This document shows, in pieces, positions 1 to 8,151 of a stretch of 52,324 nucleotides of DNA. Within the stretch, counting starts at the first letter, position 1. The number at the start of each line of letters is the position of its first letter. The stretch is from Ruminococcus sp. (GTDB lineage: Bacteria; Bacillota; Clostridia; Oscillospirales; Ruminococcaceae): positions 1-52,324 of the forward strand of contig NZ_DXUU01000017.1 of assembly GCF_019417665.1 (NCBI RefSeq). The letters are read 5' to 3'. The notes beneath the pieces were generated by a model. That model was given only the letters and a program-made list of their open reading frames with translations. It was not told the origin of the DNA and did no database searches. The translations under genes and the position numbers were made by a program.

Positions 1-20
1 AATGATTGGTGCGGTTTTTT

Positions 21-613
21 TCAACTATCGCTTTTATTCAGCGTGTCCTTAGAATGAAAAGCAATAAGACCGATATGATACTTCAGTTCTCTGAATGAGG
101 TTTCAATACCCCAGCGCAGCTTGTAGATGTGTTTGATATCCTCAGCAGAAAATTCATCATCCCAGGGATTAGTAACAAGAGTTTCATAATTACCTTCGGA
201 AATTTTTATTTTAACAATTCTGAATTTAAGGGGATATGTGTCTTTTGAACCCTTAGAAAGAAAGTCGAAAACAACGCTTGAGTTCAGAAATCTATAAAGA
301 TCGGAATTAGACTTAACTTCGTTAGTTTGTCTTCGCGTAAGCAAAATATCAGCAGTAAAGTCCGCTTCTTCATCAGGAGGAATATTGAATTTCTGCGCGA
401 TTCCTGCATTCGTCTTGATGCGTATCACATATTTTAAGTCGTTGTTTTCAAGTTGAGCAATAGTGTTGTATGCTTCGTAACCTCTGTCAGCAACGATAAT
501 CGAATCATATCCAACATTTTTTGCCATACTTATGAGAGCGGAATGCTCATTTTCTCCATTTTGTGAATAATCTCAATAAGCTTGTTCTTGACAGTATTAC
601 AATAATTCTGCAT
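21..613 (-). pseudogene. IS4-type transposase, internally deleted remnant
   Basis: The readable 168-residue part (21-527) carries a DRGYE block (second catalytic Asp of an IS4-type DDE transposase) and, near its end, the Y-(2)-R-(3)-E-(6)-K signature in YKLRWGIETSFRELK. The reading frame that owns the ribosome site starts at 613 (MQNYCNTVKNKLIEIIHKME) but stops after 27 codons at 530; the catalytic part resumes at 527 in another frame. The N-terminal third with the first catalytic Asp is therefore missing, and the C-terminal end also stops soon after the YREK block. I infer an internal deletion plus decay, so this copy should be inactive. The IS4 call rests on the DRGYE and YREK motifs. Confidence 0.8.
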
Positions 614-620
614 GATAAAG

Positions 621-650
621 TCCTCCAATCAGATGTGTATATCTGATTGG
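621..650 (-). promoter_or_regulatory. Inverted repeat overlapping the transposase ribosome site
   Basis: CCAATCAGA (625-633) and TCTGATTGG (642-650) form a perfect 9-bp inverted repeat with an 8-nt loop. On the minus strand the last two stem bases are the first two of the GGAGGA ribosome site (621-626), so a transcript folding here would partly hide it. Translational shielding of transposase genes is known in insertion sequences; that this is its role here is inference. Confidence 0.5.
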
Positions 651-711
651 CTGCGCCGCACATTTTTTGATTTTTGTCAATACCTTTTTCGAAAAATTAT
701 AGTATATTCAT

Positions 712-762
712 AAAAACAGTCACAAGATCATTTCTGATCCTGATGTGACTGTTTTGTTTTTT
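712..762 (-). terminator. Rho-independent terminator, possibly bidirectional
   Basis: A 12-bp perfect stem (AAAACAGTCACA, ending at 724, with TGTGACTGTTTT at 744-755) encloses a loop that can itself pair through GATCA/TGATC. T-rich sequence follows on both strands, longest on the plus strand (752-762). It lies about 60 nt downstream of the P-II gene stop and most likely ends the amt-glnK transcript. Confidence 0.75.
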
Positions 763-815
763 CTTAGCTTAATGACATTACGGCCTTGCCGGGGATGTTT
801 ATTTTTTCGATCTAT

Positions 816-1154
816 TTACAGTGCTGTATCTCCGGTTTCATCGGTGCGGATGCGGATACATTCATCCACCGTAGAGATAAATATTTTGCCGTCACCAACA
901 TTGCCAGTGTAGACGATTTCTTTTATGAGGTGCAAAGTATGCTCTACTTCATCATCTCTCACAACAGTCATCAGGTATACCTTTGGCAGGGTGTTCATCA
1001 TTACCTCATTGCCCCGGTGATAGGCGATCCAGCCATGCTGGTTGCCGCAGCCGCTTACCTGAAAAATCGTCACGCCCTGAATTCCGGCTTCCAGTAGCTT
1101 TTCTTTCAAAGGCTCTAGCTTTTCCGGACGAAAAATTACTTCAATTTTTTTCAT
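816..1154 (-). CDS. glnK: P-II family nitrogen regulator (GlnK/GlnB)
   Basis: A 112-residue P-II signal protein, a trimer that senses ATP/ADP and 2-oxoglutarate and in this gene order usually gates the ammonium channel. It begins MKKIEVIFRPEKL, has the GDGKIF loop near residues 87-92 and the RIRTDE end, all standard for the family. The T-loop reads RGNEVMMNTLPK: residue 51, the Tyr uridylylated in enteric bacteria, is Val. Covalent modification at that site is therefore excluded, leaving ligand binding as the likely control. It starts 14 nt after amt, so the two are one operon, with the terminator at 712-762 downstream. Confidence 0.93.
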   Translation of the reverse strand: MKKIEVIFRPEKLEPLKEKLLEAGIQGVTIFQVSGCGNQHGWIAYHRGNEVMMNTLPKVYLMTVVRDDEVEHTLHLIKEIVYTGNVGDGKIFISTVDECIRIRTDETGDTAL

Positions 1155-1168
1155 ACAATGTCACCTCG

Positions 1169-2398
1169 TTAGTCCAGACCGTTAAAGGCAGGATAGGCAC
1201 GCTCGCCATGTTCAATGAGATCCAATCCCTGTGCTTCTTCCATATCAGATACCCGGATGCCGCCGCATTTTTTCAGAACAAGCAGAATCAGAGATGTCAT
1301 GACAACTGACACTGCAATGGAGATGGCAATGGCGCCGATCTGTGCCAGAAACAACCGGTAGTCTCCGTAGAGCAAGCCCTCGTGAGGCACTGCATCGTTT
1401 ACTTCCTTTGTAGCGAAGATCCCGGTGACAATGCCGCCCCAGATGCCGCCCACACCGTGGCAGCCGAATGCATCCAGTGCATCGTCATAACCGAACTTCT
1501 TCTTGACTTTCGAAATTGCCAGATAGCAGATGGGTGCGGTAGTTGCACCGATGATCAGTGCAGACCAGAGCGGCACATAGCCTGCACCGGGGGTAATGCC
1601 CACCAGACCAACAATGCCGCCGGTCACTGCACCCATGACGGTACATTTTTTCTGTACCAGAATCTCAATTCCCATCCAGACAAGCATACTTGTGGCGGAG
1701 GAAAGGGCGGTGTTACAGAATGCAAGCAGTGCGGTTTTGTTGGCAGCACCGGCACAGCCGCAGTTGAATCCGAACCAGCCAGCCCATAGAATGGCTGCTC
1801 CCAGCAGAAACAGGGGAATATTGTGTGGATGGTAGGACATTGCACCATAGCCCTTTCGTTTGCCCAGAAACAGACATGCCACCAGACCAGAAACGCCGGT
1901 GCTGATATGGATAACGTTTCCGCCTGCAAAATCAATGGAGTCGATCATTTCCAGCAGTCCGCCGCCCCACGCCATGTGCGCCAGGGGATAATAGACCAGA
2001 AACGACCAAATGATAACAAAAACCATCATTTTGGAAAATTTCATGCGCTCTGCCAATGCACCCAGGATGATGGCAGGTGAGATCACTGCAAACATCATAT
2101 TGAACATAGCAAGCAAAATTTCCGGCGTTTCTCCGTTTTCACCGGCTTCAAAAGAGACATCCCGGAGGAACAGATGCTTCAGGTCACCAATGATACTAAG
2201 GTGATCTTCTCCGAAGCTGAGAGAATAGCCGACCAAAATCCAGAGTACCATGCCGATACCGAACATGGCAAAGCAAAACAGCATGGTATTCAGCGCATTT
2301 TTTCTGCGCACCATACCGCCGTAAAAAAATGCCAGTCCCGGTGTCATGAGAAACACCAGAATCGTGCATAAAAACATAAAAGCAATATTACCAGTCAT
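1169..2398 (-). CDS. amt: Ammonium transporter Amt
   Basis: A 409-residue polytopic membrane protein of the Amt/MEP/Rh family, which moves ammonium across the cytoplasmic membrane. About eleven hydrophobic segments can be read. The two pore histidines lie in VIHISTGVSGL and in DAFGCHGVGGIWGG, the latter being the family signature. Length is typical (about 400). The ATG at 2398 follows a CAGGAG ribosome site. It is the first gene of a two-gene operon with the P-II gene; expression is presumably raised under nitrogen limitation, but I see no recognisable nitrogen-regulator site upstream. The only promoter-like hint is ATTATA (minus-strand TATAAT) at 2523-2528 without a clear -35. Confidence 0.95.
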   Translation of the reverse strand: MTGNIAFMFLCTILVFLMTPGLAFFYGGMVRRKNALNTMLFCFAMFGIGMVLWILVGYSLSFGEDHLSIIGDLKHLFLRDVSFEAGENGETPEILLAMFNMMFAVISPAIILGALAERMKFSKMMVFVIIWSFLVYYPLAHMAWGGGLLEMIDSIDFAGGNVIHISTGVSGLVACLFLGKRKGYGAMSYHPHNIPLFLLGAAILWAGWFGFNCGCAGAANKTALLAFCNTALSSATSMLVWMGIEILVQKKCTVMGAVTGGIVGLVGITPGAGYVPLWSALIIGATTAPICYLAISKVKKKFGYDDALDAFGCHGVGGIWGGIVTGIFATKEVNDAVPHEGLLYGDYRLFLAQIGAIAISIAVSVVMTSLILLVLKKCGGIRVSDMEEAQGLDLIEHGERAYPAFNGLD

Positions 2399-2650
2399 TC
2401 AAATTACTCCTGTCTCATTATCTTGTTTTTGGATTTGTGATTGTCTCTGTTTTATCTGCATGTCGGTCTGTTTTGTCACCATTTCAAGCCTGCTTTGTGT
2501 ATTGCAATATCACGTTAGCTTTATTATACAGAAAAAACGACAGATCTAAAAGATACAATTCTAAAATAAAAGTACAAGACAATTTTTTGTACTCGTTTTG
2601 ATGGCGTTTTCAGAAATGCGGATGCTTCAGAGAATCTGTACAATTGGTTC

Positions 2651-2679
2651 TTGACTTTTTTGCCCGGACAGGATATAAT
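2651..2679 (+). promoter_or_regulatory. Promoter for lepA
   Basis: TTGACT (2651-2656), a 17-nt spacer and a perfect TATAAT (2674-2679), about 130 nt before the chosen lepA start. The rest of the amt-lepA gap (2399-2650) shows nothing else I can name. Confidence 0.75.
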
Positions 2680-2694
2680 ATTATCATAGATGAC

Positions 2695-2733
2695 AACCAC
2701 CGCTGGAGTCCAGGCGCTGCGGCGGTTCTTTTT
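2695..2733 (+). terminator. Terminator-like hairpin in the lepA leader
   Basis: AACCACCGC (2695-2703) pairs with GCGGCGGTT (2719-2727) apart from one mismatch, followed by a T-rich run ending at 2733. It sits between the lepA promoter and the gene, so it would act as an attenuator, not an end-of-operon terminator. The stem is only moderately strong. Confidence 0.4.
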
Positions 2734-2807
2734 ATGACAGATTTTCTTGATGAATAATGAGAACAAGTTCTGAAAAAGAAATGAGTGTAGAGAGGAAGAA
2801 CGCTTTT

Positions 2808-4613
2808 ATGATGGATCATATTCGCAATTTTTGTATTATTGCCCATATTGACCATGGAAAATCTACCCTTGCAGACCGGATTCTGGAGCAGACATATACT
2901 GTTGCCAAACGGGATATGGAGGATCAGATCCTGGATAATATGGATATCGAACGGGAACGAGGTATTACCATCAAGGCACGTGCCGTACGTCTGAACTATC
3001 GTGCCAAGGACGGCGAGACCTATGTCTTTAATCTGATCGATACGCCGGGTCATGTGGACTTCAACTATGAGGTTTCCCGGAGTCTTGCCGCTTGTGAAGG
3101 TGCTATTCTGGTGGTTGATGCTTCTCAGGGCATTGAGGCACAGACTCTGGCGAATACTTACCTTGCCATTGAGCATGATCTGGAAGTTGTGCCAGTTATC
3201 AATAAAATTGACCTGCCGGCAGCAGATCCTGAGCGTGTCTGTGAGGAAATCGAAACTGTCATCGGTATTCCTGCAATGGATGCACCCCGGATCTCTGCAA
3301 AGGCAGGTATCAACATTGAAGCTGTTATGGAACAGATCGTGACCGAGATCCCTGCGCCAAAGGGTGATTCGGATGCACCTTTGCAGGCATTGATCTTTGA
3401 CAGCTATTACGATGCTTATAAGGGTGTTGTCATTTATGTGCGTGTGAAACAGGGAACTGTCAGAGTGGGTGATACCATCCGGCTTATGGCAACAGGTGCA
3501 GAGTTTACAGTTGTAGAAGCCGGCTATATGACTACGAATACTCTGGTCAATGACGGGCAGCTCTGTGCAGGTGAAGTTGGTTATCTGTCTGCATCCATCA
3601 AGAGCATTGGGGACACCCAAGTGGGTGATACTGTGACGCATGCTGACCGACCTTGTGCAGAACCTCTGCCGGGATACCGGAAAGTCAATCCTATGGTATT
3701 CTCCGGTATTTATCCGGCGGATGGTGCACGCTATGGGGATCTCCGGGAGGCATTGGAGAAATTACAGCTCAACGATGCGTCTCTGTCTTTTGAACCGGAA
3801 ACTTCCATTGCTCTGGGCTTCGGATTTCGGTGCGGTTTCTTGGGATTGCTGCACATGGAGATCATCCAGGAACGCCTGGAACGAGAATACAACTTGGATC
3901 TCATTACCACAGCGCCGTCGGTTATTTATCGTGTCACTTTGACAAACGGCGAGGTGCAGTATATCGACAACCCGACCAATTATCCGGATCCGGCTGTGAT
4001 CCAGATGGCGGAAGAACCTATGGTAAAGGCAGAGATCCTGACGCCGTCGGATTTTGTGGGCAATGTCATGGAATTGTGTCAGAACCGACGCGGTGTCTTT
4101 GAGAATATGCAGTATCTGGATGATACCCGTGTATCTTTGCACTACACACTGCCCCTGAATGAAATTGTCTATGATTTCTTTGACGTACTGAAATCTCGTA
4201 CAAGAGGGTATGCGTCCTTTGACTATGAGCTGAGCGATTATATGGCATCGAAGCTGGTGAAGCTGGATGTGCTGCTGAACGGTGAGATCGTGGATGCCCT
4301 GTCCTTTATCATTCATGCAGACAAGGCATATGAGCGCGGCAGAAAGATCGTAGAGAAGCTGAAAGAGAACATACCCCGCCAACTCTTTGAAGTCCCGGTA
4401 CAGGCTGCCATTGGCGGTAAGATCATCGCCAGAGAGACCATCAAGGCAATGCGCAAGGATGTACTTGCAAAGTGCTACGGCGGCGATATTACCCGAAAGA
4501 AAAAGTTGCTGGAAAAGCAGAAGGAAGGCAAAAAGCGCATGCGTCAGCTTGGTTCTGTAGAAGTGCCCCAGGAGGCATTCATGAGCGTGTTGAAGTTGGA
4601 CAGCGATACGTGA
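2808..4613 (+). CDS. lepA: Translation elongation factor 4 (LepA)
   Basis: A ribosome-associated GTPase acting in translation and ribosome assembly. The G domain opens at once (RNFCIIAHIDHGKSTLADR, with the P-loop AHIDHGKS), followed by the DTPGHVDF and NKIDL motifs, EF-G-like domains, and the LepA-specific C-terminal end (DITRKKKLLEKQKEGKKRM). I place the start at the ATG at 2808, which follows AGAGGAAG and gives 601 residues, close to the usual 600. The frame is open upstream to 2757, but the extra residues have no counterpart in the family and no good ribosome site. It has its own promoter and terminator and is monocistronic. Confidence 0.96.
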   Translation: MMDHIRNFCIIAHIDHGKSTLADRILEQTYTVAKRDMEDQILDNMDIERERGITIKARAVRLNYRAKDGETYVFNLIDTPGHVDFNYEVSRSLAACEGAILVVDASQGIEAQTLANTYLAIEHDLEVVPVINKIDLPAADPERVCEEIETVIGIPAMDAPRISAKAGINIEAVMEQIVTEIPAPKGDSDAPLQALIFDSYYDAYKGVVIYVRVKQGTVRVGDTIRLMATGAEFTVVEAGYMTTNTLVNDGQLCAGEVGYLSASIKSIGDTQVGDTVTHADRPCAEPLPGYRKVNPMVFSGIYPADGARYGDLREALEKLQLNDASLSFEPETSIALGFGFRCGFLGLLHMEIIQERLEREYNLDLITTAPSVIYRVTLTNGEVQYIDNPTNYPDPAVIQMAEEPMVKAEILTPSDFVGNVMELCQNRRGVFENMQYLDDTRVSLHYTLPLNEIVYDFFDVLKSRTRGYASFDYELSDYMASKLVKLDVLLNGEIVDALSFIIHADKAYERGRKIVEKLKENIPRQLFEVPVQAAIGGKIIARETIKAMRKDVLAKCYGGDITRKKKLLEKQKEGKKRMRQLGSVEVPQEAFMSVLKLDSDT

Positions 4614-4632
4614 GCACATTTCTAATAGCATG

Positions 4633-4676
4633 AAAAACCCGGTGGAAATACAATTTTGTATCTCCACCGGGTTTTT
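4633..4676 (+). terminator. Strong rho-independent terminator after lepA
   Basis: AAAAACCCGGTGGA and its complement form a long GC-rich stem with an inner ATAC/GTAT extension, followed by TTTTT. It begins 19 nt after the lepA stop. Confidence 0.93.
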
Positions 4677-4719
4677 GGCTTCTGGGAATTATGCTCTACG
4701 CATATTTTTTGTGAAATTC

Positions 4720-4748
4720 TTGACAACTTGACTGTACCATGTTATACT
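4720..4748 (+). promoter_or_regulatory. Promoter for nadA
   Basis: A consensus TTGACA (4720-4725), 17-nt spacer and TATACT (4743-4748). Transcription would start near 4755, leaving a leader of about 120 nt before nadA. Confidence 0.85.
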
Positions 4749-4762
4749 AAACTAAGTATAAC
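4741..4762 (+). promoter_or_regulatory. Palindromic candidate operator over the nadA -10 box
   Basis: GTTATACT (4741-4748), six bases, then AGTATAAC (4755-4762): a perfect 8-bp inverted repeat that covers the -10 box and the start site. A repressor bound here would block RNA polymerase. NAD-biosynthesis genes in Firmicutes are often controlled by NiaR or NrtR, but I cannot match this half-site to either. Confidence 0.5.
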
Positions 4763-4775
4763 TTTTTCTCTGAAA

Positions 4776-4858
4776 CCTGATCCCTTCAGGATGATCTTTG
4801 AAAAAAGATATATGAAAAGTGGATATAAAATTGCGGCTTGGCAGAGCAGCTCAAGCCG
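4776..4858 (+). other. Leader hairpins before nadA
   Basis: Two local inverted repeats lie in the untranslated leader: CCTGA/TCAGG (4776-4790) and CGGCTTG/CAAGCCG (4834-4840 with 4852-4858). The second ends just before the GGGATTGAG ribosome site of nadA and could influence its access. I do not recognise a known riboswitch. Confidence 0.35.
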
Positions 4859-4874
4859 GAAAGGGATTGAGACT

Positions 4875-5792
4875 ATGAAAATTCGAGAGATTCAAGAGGA
4901 AATTCTTCGCTTGAAAAAAGAACGTGATTTCTGTATTCTGGCGCACAGTTATCAGACCAGCGACATTCTGGAAATTGCGGACTTTACAGGAGATTCCTAT
5001 GCGCTTAGCGTCAAGGCGAAGAATACGCCGCAGAAAAATATTCTCATGTGCGGTGTACGCTTTATGGCAGAGACAGTGAAGATTCTGTCGCCGGAAAAGA
5101 ATGTCTATCTGTCTAGCCCAGTTGCCGGTTGTCCTATGGCGGAGCAGATGGACAAGGAACTGATCCATGCAGTAAAAATGAAGCACCCGGATTATACAGT
5201 AGTTGCTTATATCAACACAACAGCGGAACTGAAAACCATTTGCGATGTCTGCGTGACCTCTTCTTCAGCAGTGAAAATTGTGTCTCAGTTGAATAATGAT
5301 AAGATTTTATTTATTCCTGATTGCAATCTTGGAGCTTATGTCCAGGCACAGTTGCCGGAAAAAAACATCAAATTGCTCCAGGGTGGATGTCCTATTCATG
5401 CAGCTGTCACTGCAAAGGATGTCCAAGCGGCAAAGAAGGCACACCCGGATGCGCTGTTGCTGGTACATCCCGAGTGCCGTCCGGCTGTCTGTGAACAGGC
5501 GGACTATATCGGCTCTACCTCCGGTATTGTTCAGTATGCAATGGAATCTTCTGCAAAGGAGTTCATCATTGGTACAGAAATCAGCATAGCGGAGACATTG
5601 CAGAATGCCTGTCCGGAAAAGCGATTCTATCCATTGGCGAAGAAGCTGATCTGTGAGAATATGAAGGCAACGACGCTCATGGACGTGTATCATATTCTGA
5701 AAGACGGTGAGGGAACGGAGATCGATCTAGACGGTCGTACGATTGCAAAAGCACGTCTTTGTATTGATCGAATGATCGCACTGGGAGGCTGA
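4875..5792 (+). CDS. nadA: Quinolinate synthase NadA
   Basis: Condenses iminoaspartate with dihydroxyacetone phosphate to quinolinate in de novo NAD synthesis, using a [4Fe-4S] cluster. At 305 residues it is the short type. The three expected cluster ligands can be placed: Cys86 in AGCPMAEQM, Cys172 in GGCPIHAAV and Cys260 in LICENMKATT. HSYQ near residue 24 and VHPECRP near 198 are further family blocks. The ATG at 4875 follows GGGATTGAG and matches the usual N-terminus. The partner enzymes NadB and NadC are not in this window, which is unusual because the three are often adjacent; the next gene, a HAD phosphatase, begins 3 nt downstream and must be co-transcribed. Confidence 0.93.
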   Translation: MKIREIQEEILRLKKERDFCILAHSYQTSDILEIADFTGDSYALSVKAKNTPQKNILMCGVRFMAETVKILSPEKNVYLSSPVAGCPMAEQMDKELIHAVKMKHPDYTVVAYINTTAELKTICDVCVTSSSAVKIVSQLNNDKILFIPDCNLGAYVQAQLPEKNIKLLQGGCPIHAAVTAKDVQAAKKAHPDALLLVHPECRPAVCEQADYIGSTSGIVQYAMESSAKEFIIGTEISIAETLQNACPEKRFYPLAKKLICENMKATTLMDVYHILKDGEGTEIDLDGRTIAKARLCIDRMIALGG

Positions 5793-5795
5793 GGT

Positions 5796-6470
5796 ATGGG
5801 CTTTGTACCAAACACCTGCACTCATATTCTGTTTGATCTGGACGGAACTCTGACGGATTCCCGAGAAGGTATCCTGCGTTGTGTACAATATGCTCTGGAA
5901 CAATGCGGTATGCCGGAACCGGATGAGACGAAGCTGTATCCCTTTGTGGGACCGCCGCTGCTGACTTCCTTTCAGGAATTCTGTGGTATGTCACCAGAAC
6001 AGGCGGCATTTGCGGTGGAACAGTATCGTGTGCGGTTTTCCAGGATCGGCATGTTTGAAAATGCCGTGTATAGCGGCATCCCGGAATTACTGGGCAAATT
6101 AAAGCAAGATGGTTATATCTTGGCTGTGGCAACTTCTAAGCCTGAGGTGTATACGCTGCAAATTCTGGAGCATTTTCACTTGACGGAATATTTCCAGGTC
6201 ATTGCCGGAAGCGATATTCATCAGGAAGGCGAGACAAAGGAAGATATCATTCGTTTGGCACTGCGCCGCCTGGGACTCCCGGAACAAGAACCGCTTCATG
6301 TGGTTATGGTAGGCGACCGGAAACATGATCTCATCGGTGCACATGCATGCGGCATTCCCTGCATTGGCGTGGAATATGGTTATGCACCAGCGGGAGAAAT
6401 GGAAGCGTATCATGCGGATGCAGTGGCGGAGAATGTACCTGCTCTGGGAAAACTTTTTGCAAAGTATTAA
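5796..6470 (+). CDS. HAD-superfamily phosphatase, phosphoglycolate-phosphatase-like
   Basis: A 224-residue soluble HAD hydrolase with all four motifs: FDLDGTLTD (nucleophile Asp14, acid Asp16), the ATSKPE threonine/serine block, a conserved Lys in the GETKEDII region, and VGDRKHDLIGA. The alpha-helical cap after motif I, with VGPPL, places it in the Gph/PpaX group, whose substrates are small phosphorylated metabolites or nucleotides. The ribosome site GGGAGGCTGAGG overlaps the end of nadA and the gap is 3 nt, so it is made with NadA. A role in NAD-pathway nucleotide turnover is possible, but the substrate cannot be read from sequence. Confidence 0.85.
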   Translation: MGFVPNTCTHILFDLDGTLTDSREGILRCVQYALEQCGMPEPDETKLYPFVGPPLLTSFQEFCGMSPEQAAFAVEQYRVRFSRIGMFENAVYSGIPELLGKLKQDGYILAVATSKPEVYTLQILEHFHLTEYFQVIAGSDIHQEGETKEDIIRLALRRLGLPEQEPLHVVMVGDRKHDLIGAHACGIPCIGVEYGYAPAGEMEAYHADAVAENVPALGKLFAKY

Positions 6471-6482
6471 AAATGATAATTG

Positions 6483-6511
6483 TTGATAAAATATACTGTA
6501 ATAGATATAAG
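6483..6511 (+). promoter_or_regulatory. Candidate promoter for the ThiF-like gene pair
   Basis: TTGATA (6483-6488), 17-nt spacer, TATAAG (6506-6511), about 115 nt before the chosen start of the next gene. No terminator is visible between it and the HAD gene, so read-through is also possible. Confidence 0.45.
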
Positions 6512-6627
6512 GTAAGGTTGCAAGATATTCTTTGTGCGGTGTTGCCATAATAAAGAGGCAGAGATGGTGCGCAATGCCCATCAGGACACAATGTGATCTG
6601 CATATCAGGATAGGAGAGAATTATCAG

Positions 6628-7347
6628 GTGGAGACATTTTCAAGGACGGAATTGCTTTTCGGCGCAGATGCTATGAAAACCCTTGCTGCATCTCGTGTGG
6701 CGGTGTTCGGTATCGGCGGCGTGGGCGGTTATGTGGTGGAGGCATTGGCACGCAGTGGCATTGGCGCTTTGGATCTCATTGACAATGACCAGGTGTGCCT
6801 GTCCAATTTGAACCGCCAGATCATTGCCACCCATGAGACTATCGGACAATATAAAGTAGATGCGGCCAAGGAAAGGATTCGTCAGATCCATCCGGATTGT
6901 CAGGTGAAGACTTATCGCTTGTTCTATATGCCGGAAACGGCGGAACAGTTTGATTTTTACCAGTATGATTATGTGGTAGATGCCATTGACACGGTAACAG
7001 GAAAGCTGGAGTTGGCAGACCAGGCGTATCGCTGCGGTACACCTATCATCAGTTCTATGGGTGCTGGGAATAAGGTCGACCCGACCGCATTTGAGGTGAC
7101 GGATATTTTTAAGACATCAGTTTGCCCTTTGGCAAAGGTCATGCGTCATGAACTGAAAAAACGTGGAATCCCAAAGTTAAAAGTGGTCTATTCTAAGGAA
7201 AAACCAATTACGCCCCAGGGATGCAATGCCCAAGATCCTCATCGCCGTCAGGTGCCCGGCAGCAATGCCTTTGTGCCATCTGTGGCAGGGCTGATCCTTG
7301 CAGGAGAGGTTATTAAGGATCTCACTGGCATCCGGGCGGAATTTTAA
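6628..7347 (+). CDS. tcdA: tRNA threonylcarbamoyladenosine dehydratase (TcdA/CsdL)
   Basis: An E1-like, ATP-dependent enzyme that cyclises t6A37 of tRNA to ct6A. It begins FSRTELLFGADAMKTLAASRV, then GIGGVGG (28-34) for ATP, IDNDQVCLSNLNRQI, and the TcdA-specific block AGNKVDPT with KTSVCPLAKVMRHELKKRG. I choose the GTG at 6628 because AGGAG lies just upstream and the protein then begins where the family begins (239 residues). The open frame back to 6532 adds unrelated residues. The following ThiF-like gene starts 12 nt later, so the two form an operon. Confidence 0.88.
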   Translation: METFSRTELLFGADAMKTLAASRVAVFGIGGVGGYVVEALARSGIGALDLIDNDQVCLSNLNRQIIATHETIGQYKVDAAKERIRQIHPDCQVKTYRLFYMPETAEQFDFYQYDYVVDAIDTVTGKLELADQAYRCGTPIISSMGAGNKVDPTAFEVTDIFKTSVCPLAKVMRHELKKRGIPKLKVVYSKEKPITPQGCNAQDPHRRQVPGSNAFVPSVAGLILAGEVIKDLTGIRAEF

Positions 7348-7359
7348 AGGAGAGATCAG

Positions 7360-8139
7360 ATGTTGCTACCTGAGGAATTGCAGCGGTATTCCCGGCAGAT
7401 ACAAATGCCGGAGATCGGCATAAGCGGTCAGGAAAAATTGGCACAGAGCCGGGTACTGGTCATTGGGGCAGGCGGTCTCGGCAGTCCGGTTGCCTTGTAT
7501 CTGGCTGCGGCAGGCGTGGGAACTATCGGCATTGCAGACGGAGACCGGGTGGAACTGTCAAATTTGCAGCGGCAGATTCTCCATAATCAAAGCCGCATCG
7601 GCAGGAAAAAGGCGGAATCTGCAGCGGAAACCTTGTCAGGACTCAATCCGCATATTCGGGTTGAGGTATATCCGTATTTTGCCGATGAAACAAATATTCT
7701 GCAATTGATAGAGCACTATGATTTTGTGGTGGATGCATCCGATCAGTTGAAAAATAAGTTTCTCATCAATGATGCTTGTGTGCTGGGGAAGAAGCCTTTT
7801 GTACACGGCGGCATTACCGGGTTCGGCGGACAGGTCATGACATACGTTCCCTTTGAAGGTCCTTGTTATCGCTGTATTTTTGACGATTTGCCGGAAGATC
7901 CGCCGCCGTCGCCTATACCGGTGATTGGTATGACTGCTGGCGTCATTGGCTCTATTCAGGCAATGGAAACGGTGAAATATCTCCTGGGAATGGATTCTTT
8001 ACTTGTGAGAAAGCTGCTGGTATTCGATGGAATTTCTATGCAATTCCGTATAGTATCATTCCCCAAACGCTCGGCACATTGCCGTGTTTGTGGTATGTCT
8101 GCGAATATTCATGATCTTTCCTGGTATGCAAAAGTATAG
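7360..8139 (+). CDS. ThiF/MoeB/HesA-type adenylyltransferase, orphan
   Basis: A 259-residue E1-like protein. It has RYSRQIQMPEIG at the N-terminus, the ATP loop GAGGLGS (36-42), DRVELSNLQRQI, and two zinc CxxC pairs, one at Cys169/Cys172 (CYRC) and one near the C-terminus (CRVCG). Such enzymes adenylate the C-terminal Gly-Gly of ThiS, MoaD or similar sulfur carriers. No carrier protein or other thi/moa gene is nearby. In ThiF and MoeB a Cys normally precedes the AGV block; here that stretch reads PPPSPIPVIGMTAGVIG with no Cys. It is co-transcribed with tcdA. Whether it serves thiamine, molybdopterin or another pathway is open. Confidence 0.8.
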   Translation: MLLPEELQRYSRQIQMPEIGISGQEKLAQSRVLVIGAGGLGSPVALYLAAAGVGTIGIADGDRVELSNLQRQILHNQSRIGRKKAESAAETLSGLNPHIRVEVYPYFADETNILQLIEHYDFVVDASDQLKNKFLINDACVLGKKPFVHGGITGFGGQVMTYVPFEGPCYRCIFDDLPEDPPPSPIPVIGMTAGVIGSIQAMETVKYLLGMDSLLVRKLLVFDGISMQFRIVSFPKRSAHCRVCGMSANIHDLSWYAKV

Positions 8140-8151
8140 GTGCTTTTTGAA

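Noticed and set aside
2695..2733. lepA leader hairpin as a riboswitch
   Set aside because: Stem is short with a mismatch and there is no upstream structure that could act as a sensor; listed only as a possible attenuator.
2610..3641. 343-codon minus-strand open frame
   Set aside because: Antisense to lepA and its promoter; no ribosome site and Cys/His-rich shadow composition.
3762..4667. 301-codon minus-strand open frame
   Set aside because: Antisense to the end of lepA and runs through its terminator.
4656..4874. N-terminal extension of NadA back to 4656
   Set aside because: It would run through the lepA terminator, the nadA promoter and the leader; the ATG at 4875 has a ribosome site and matches the family start.
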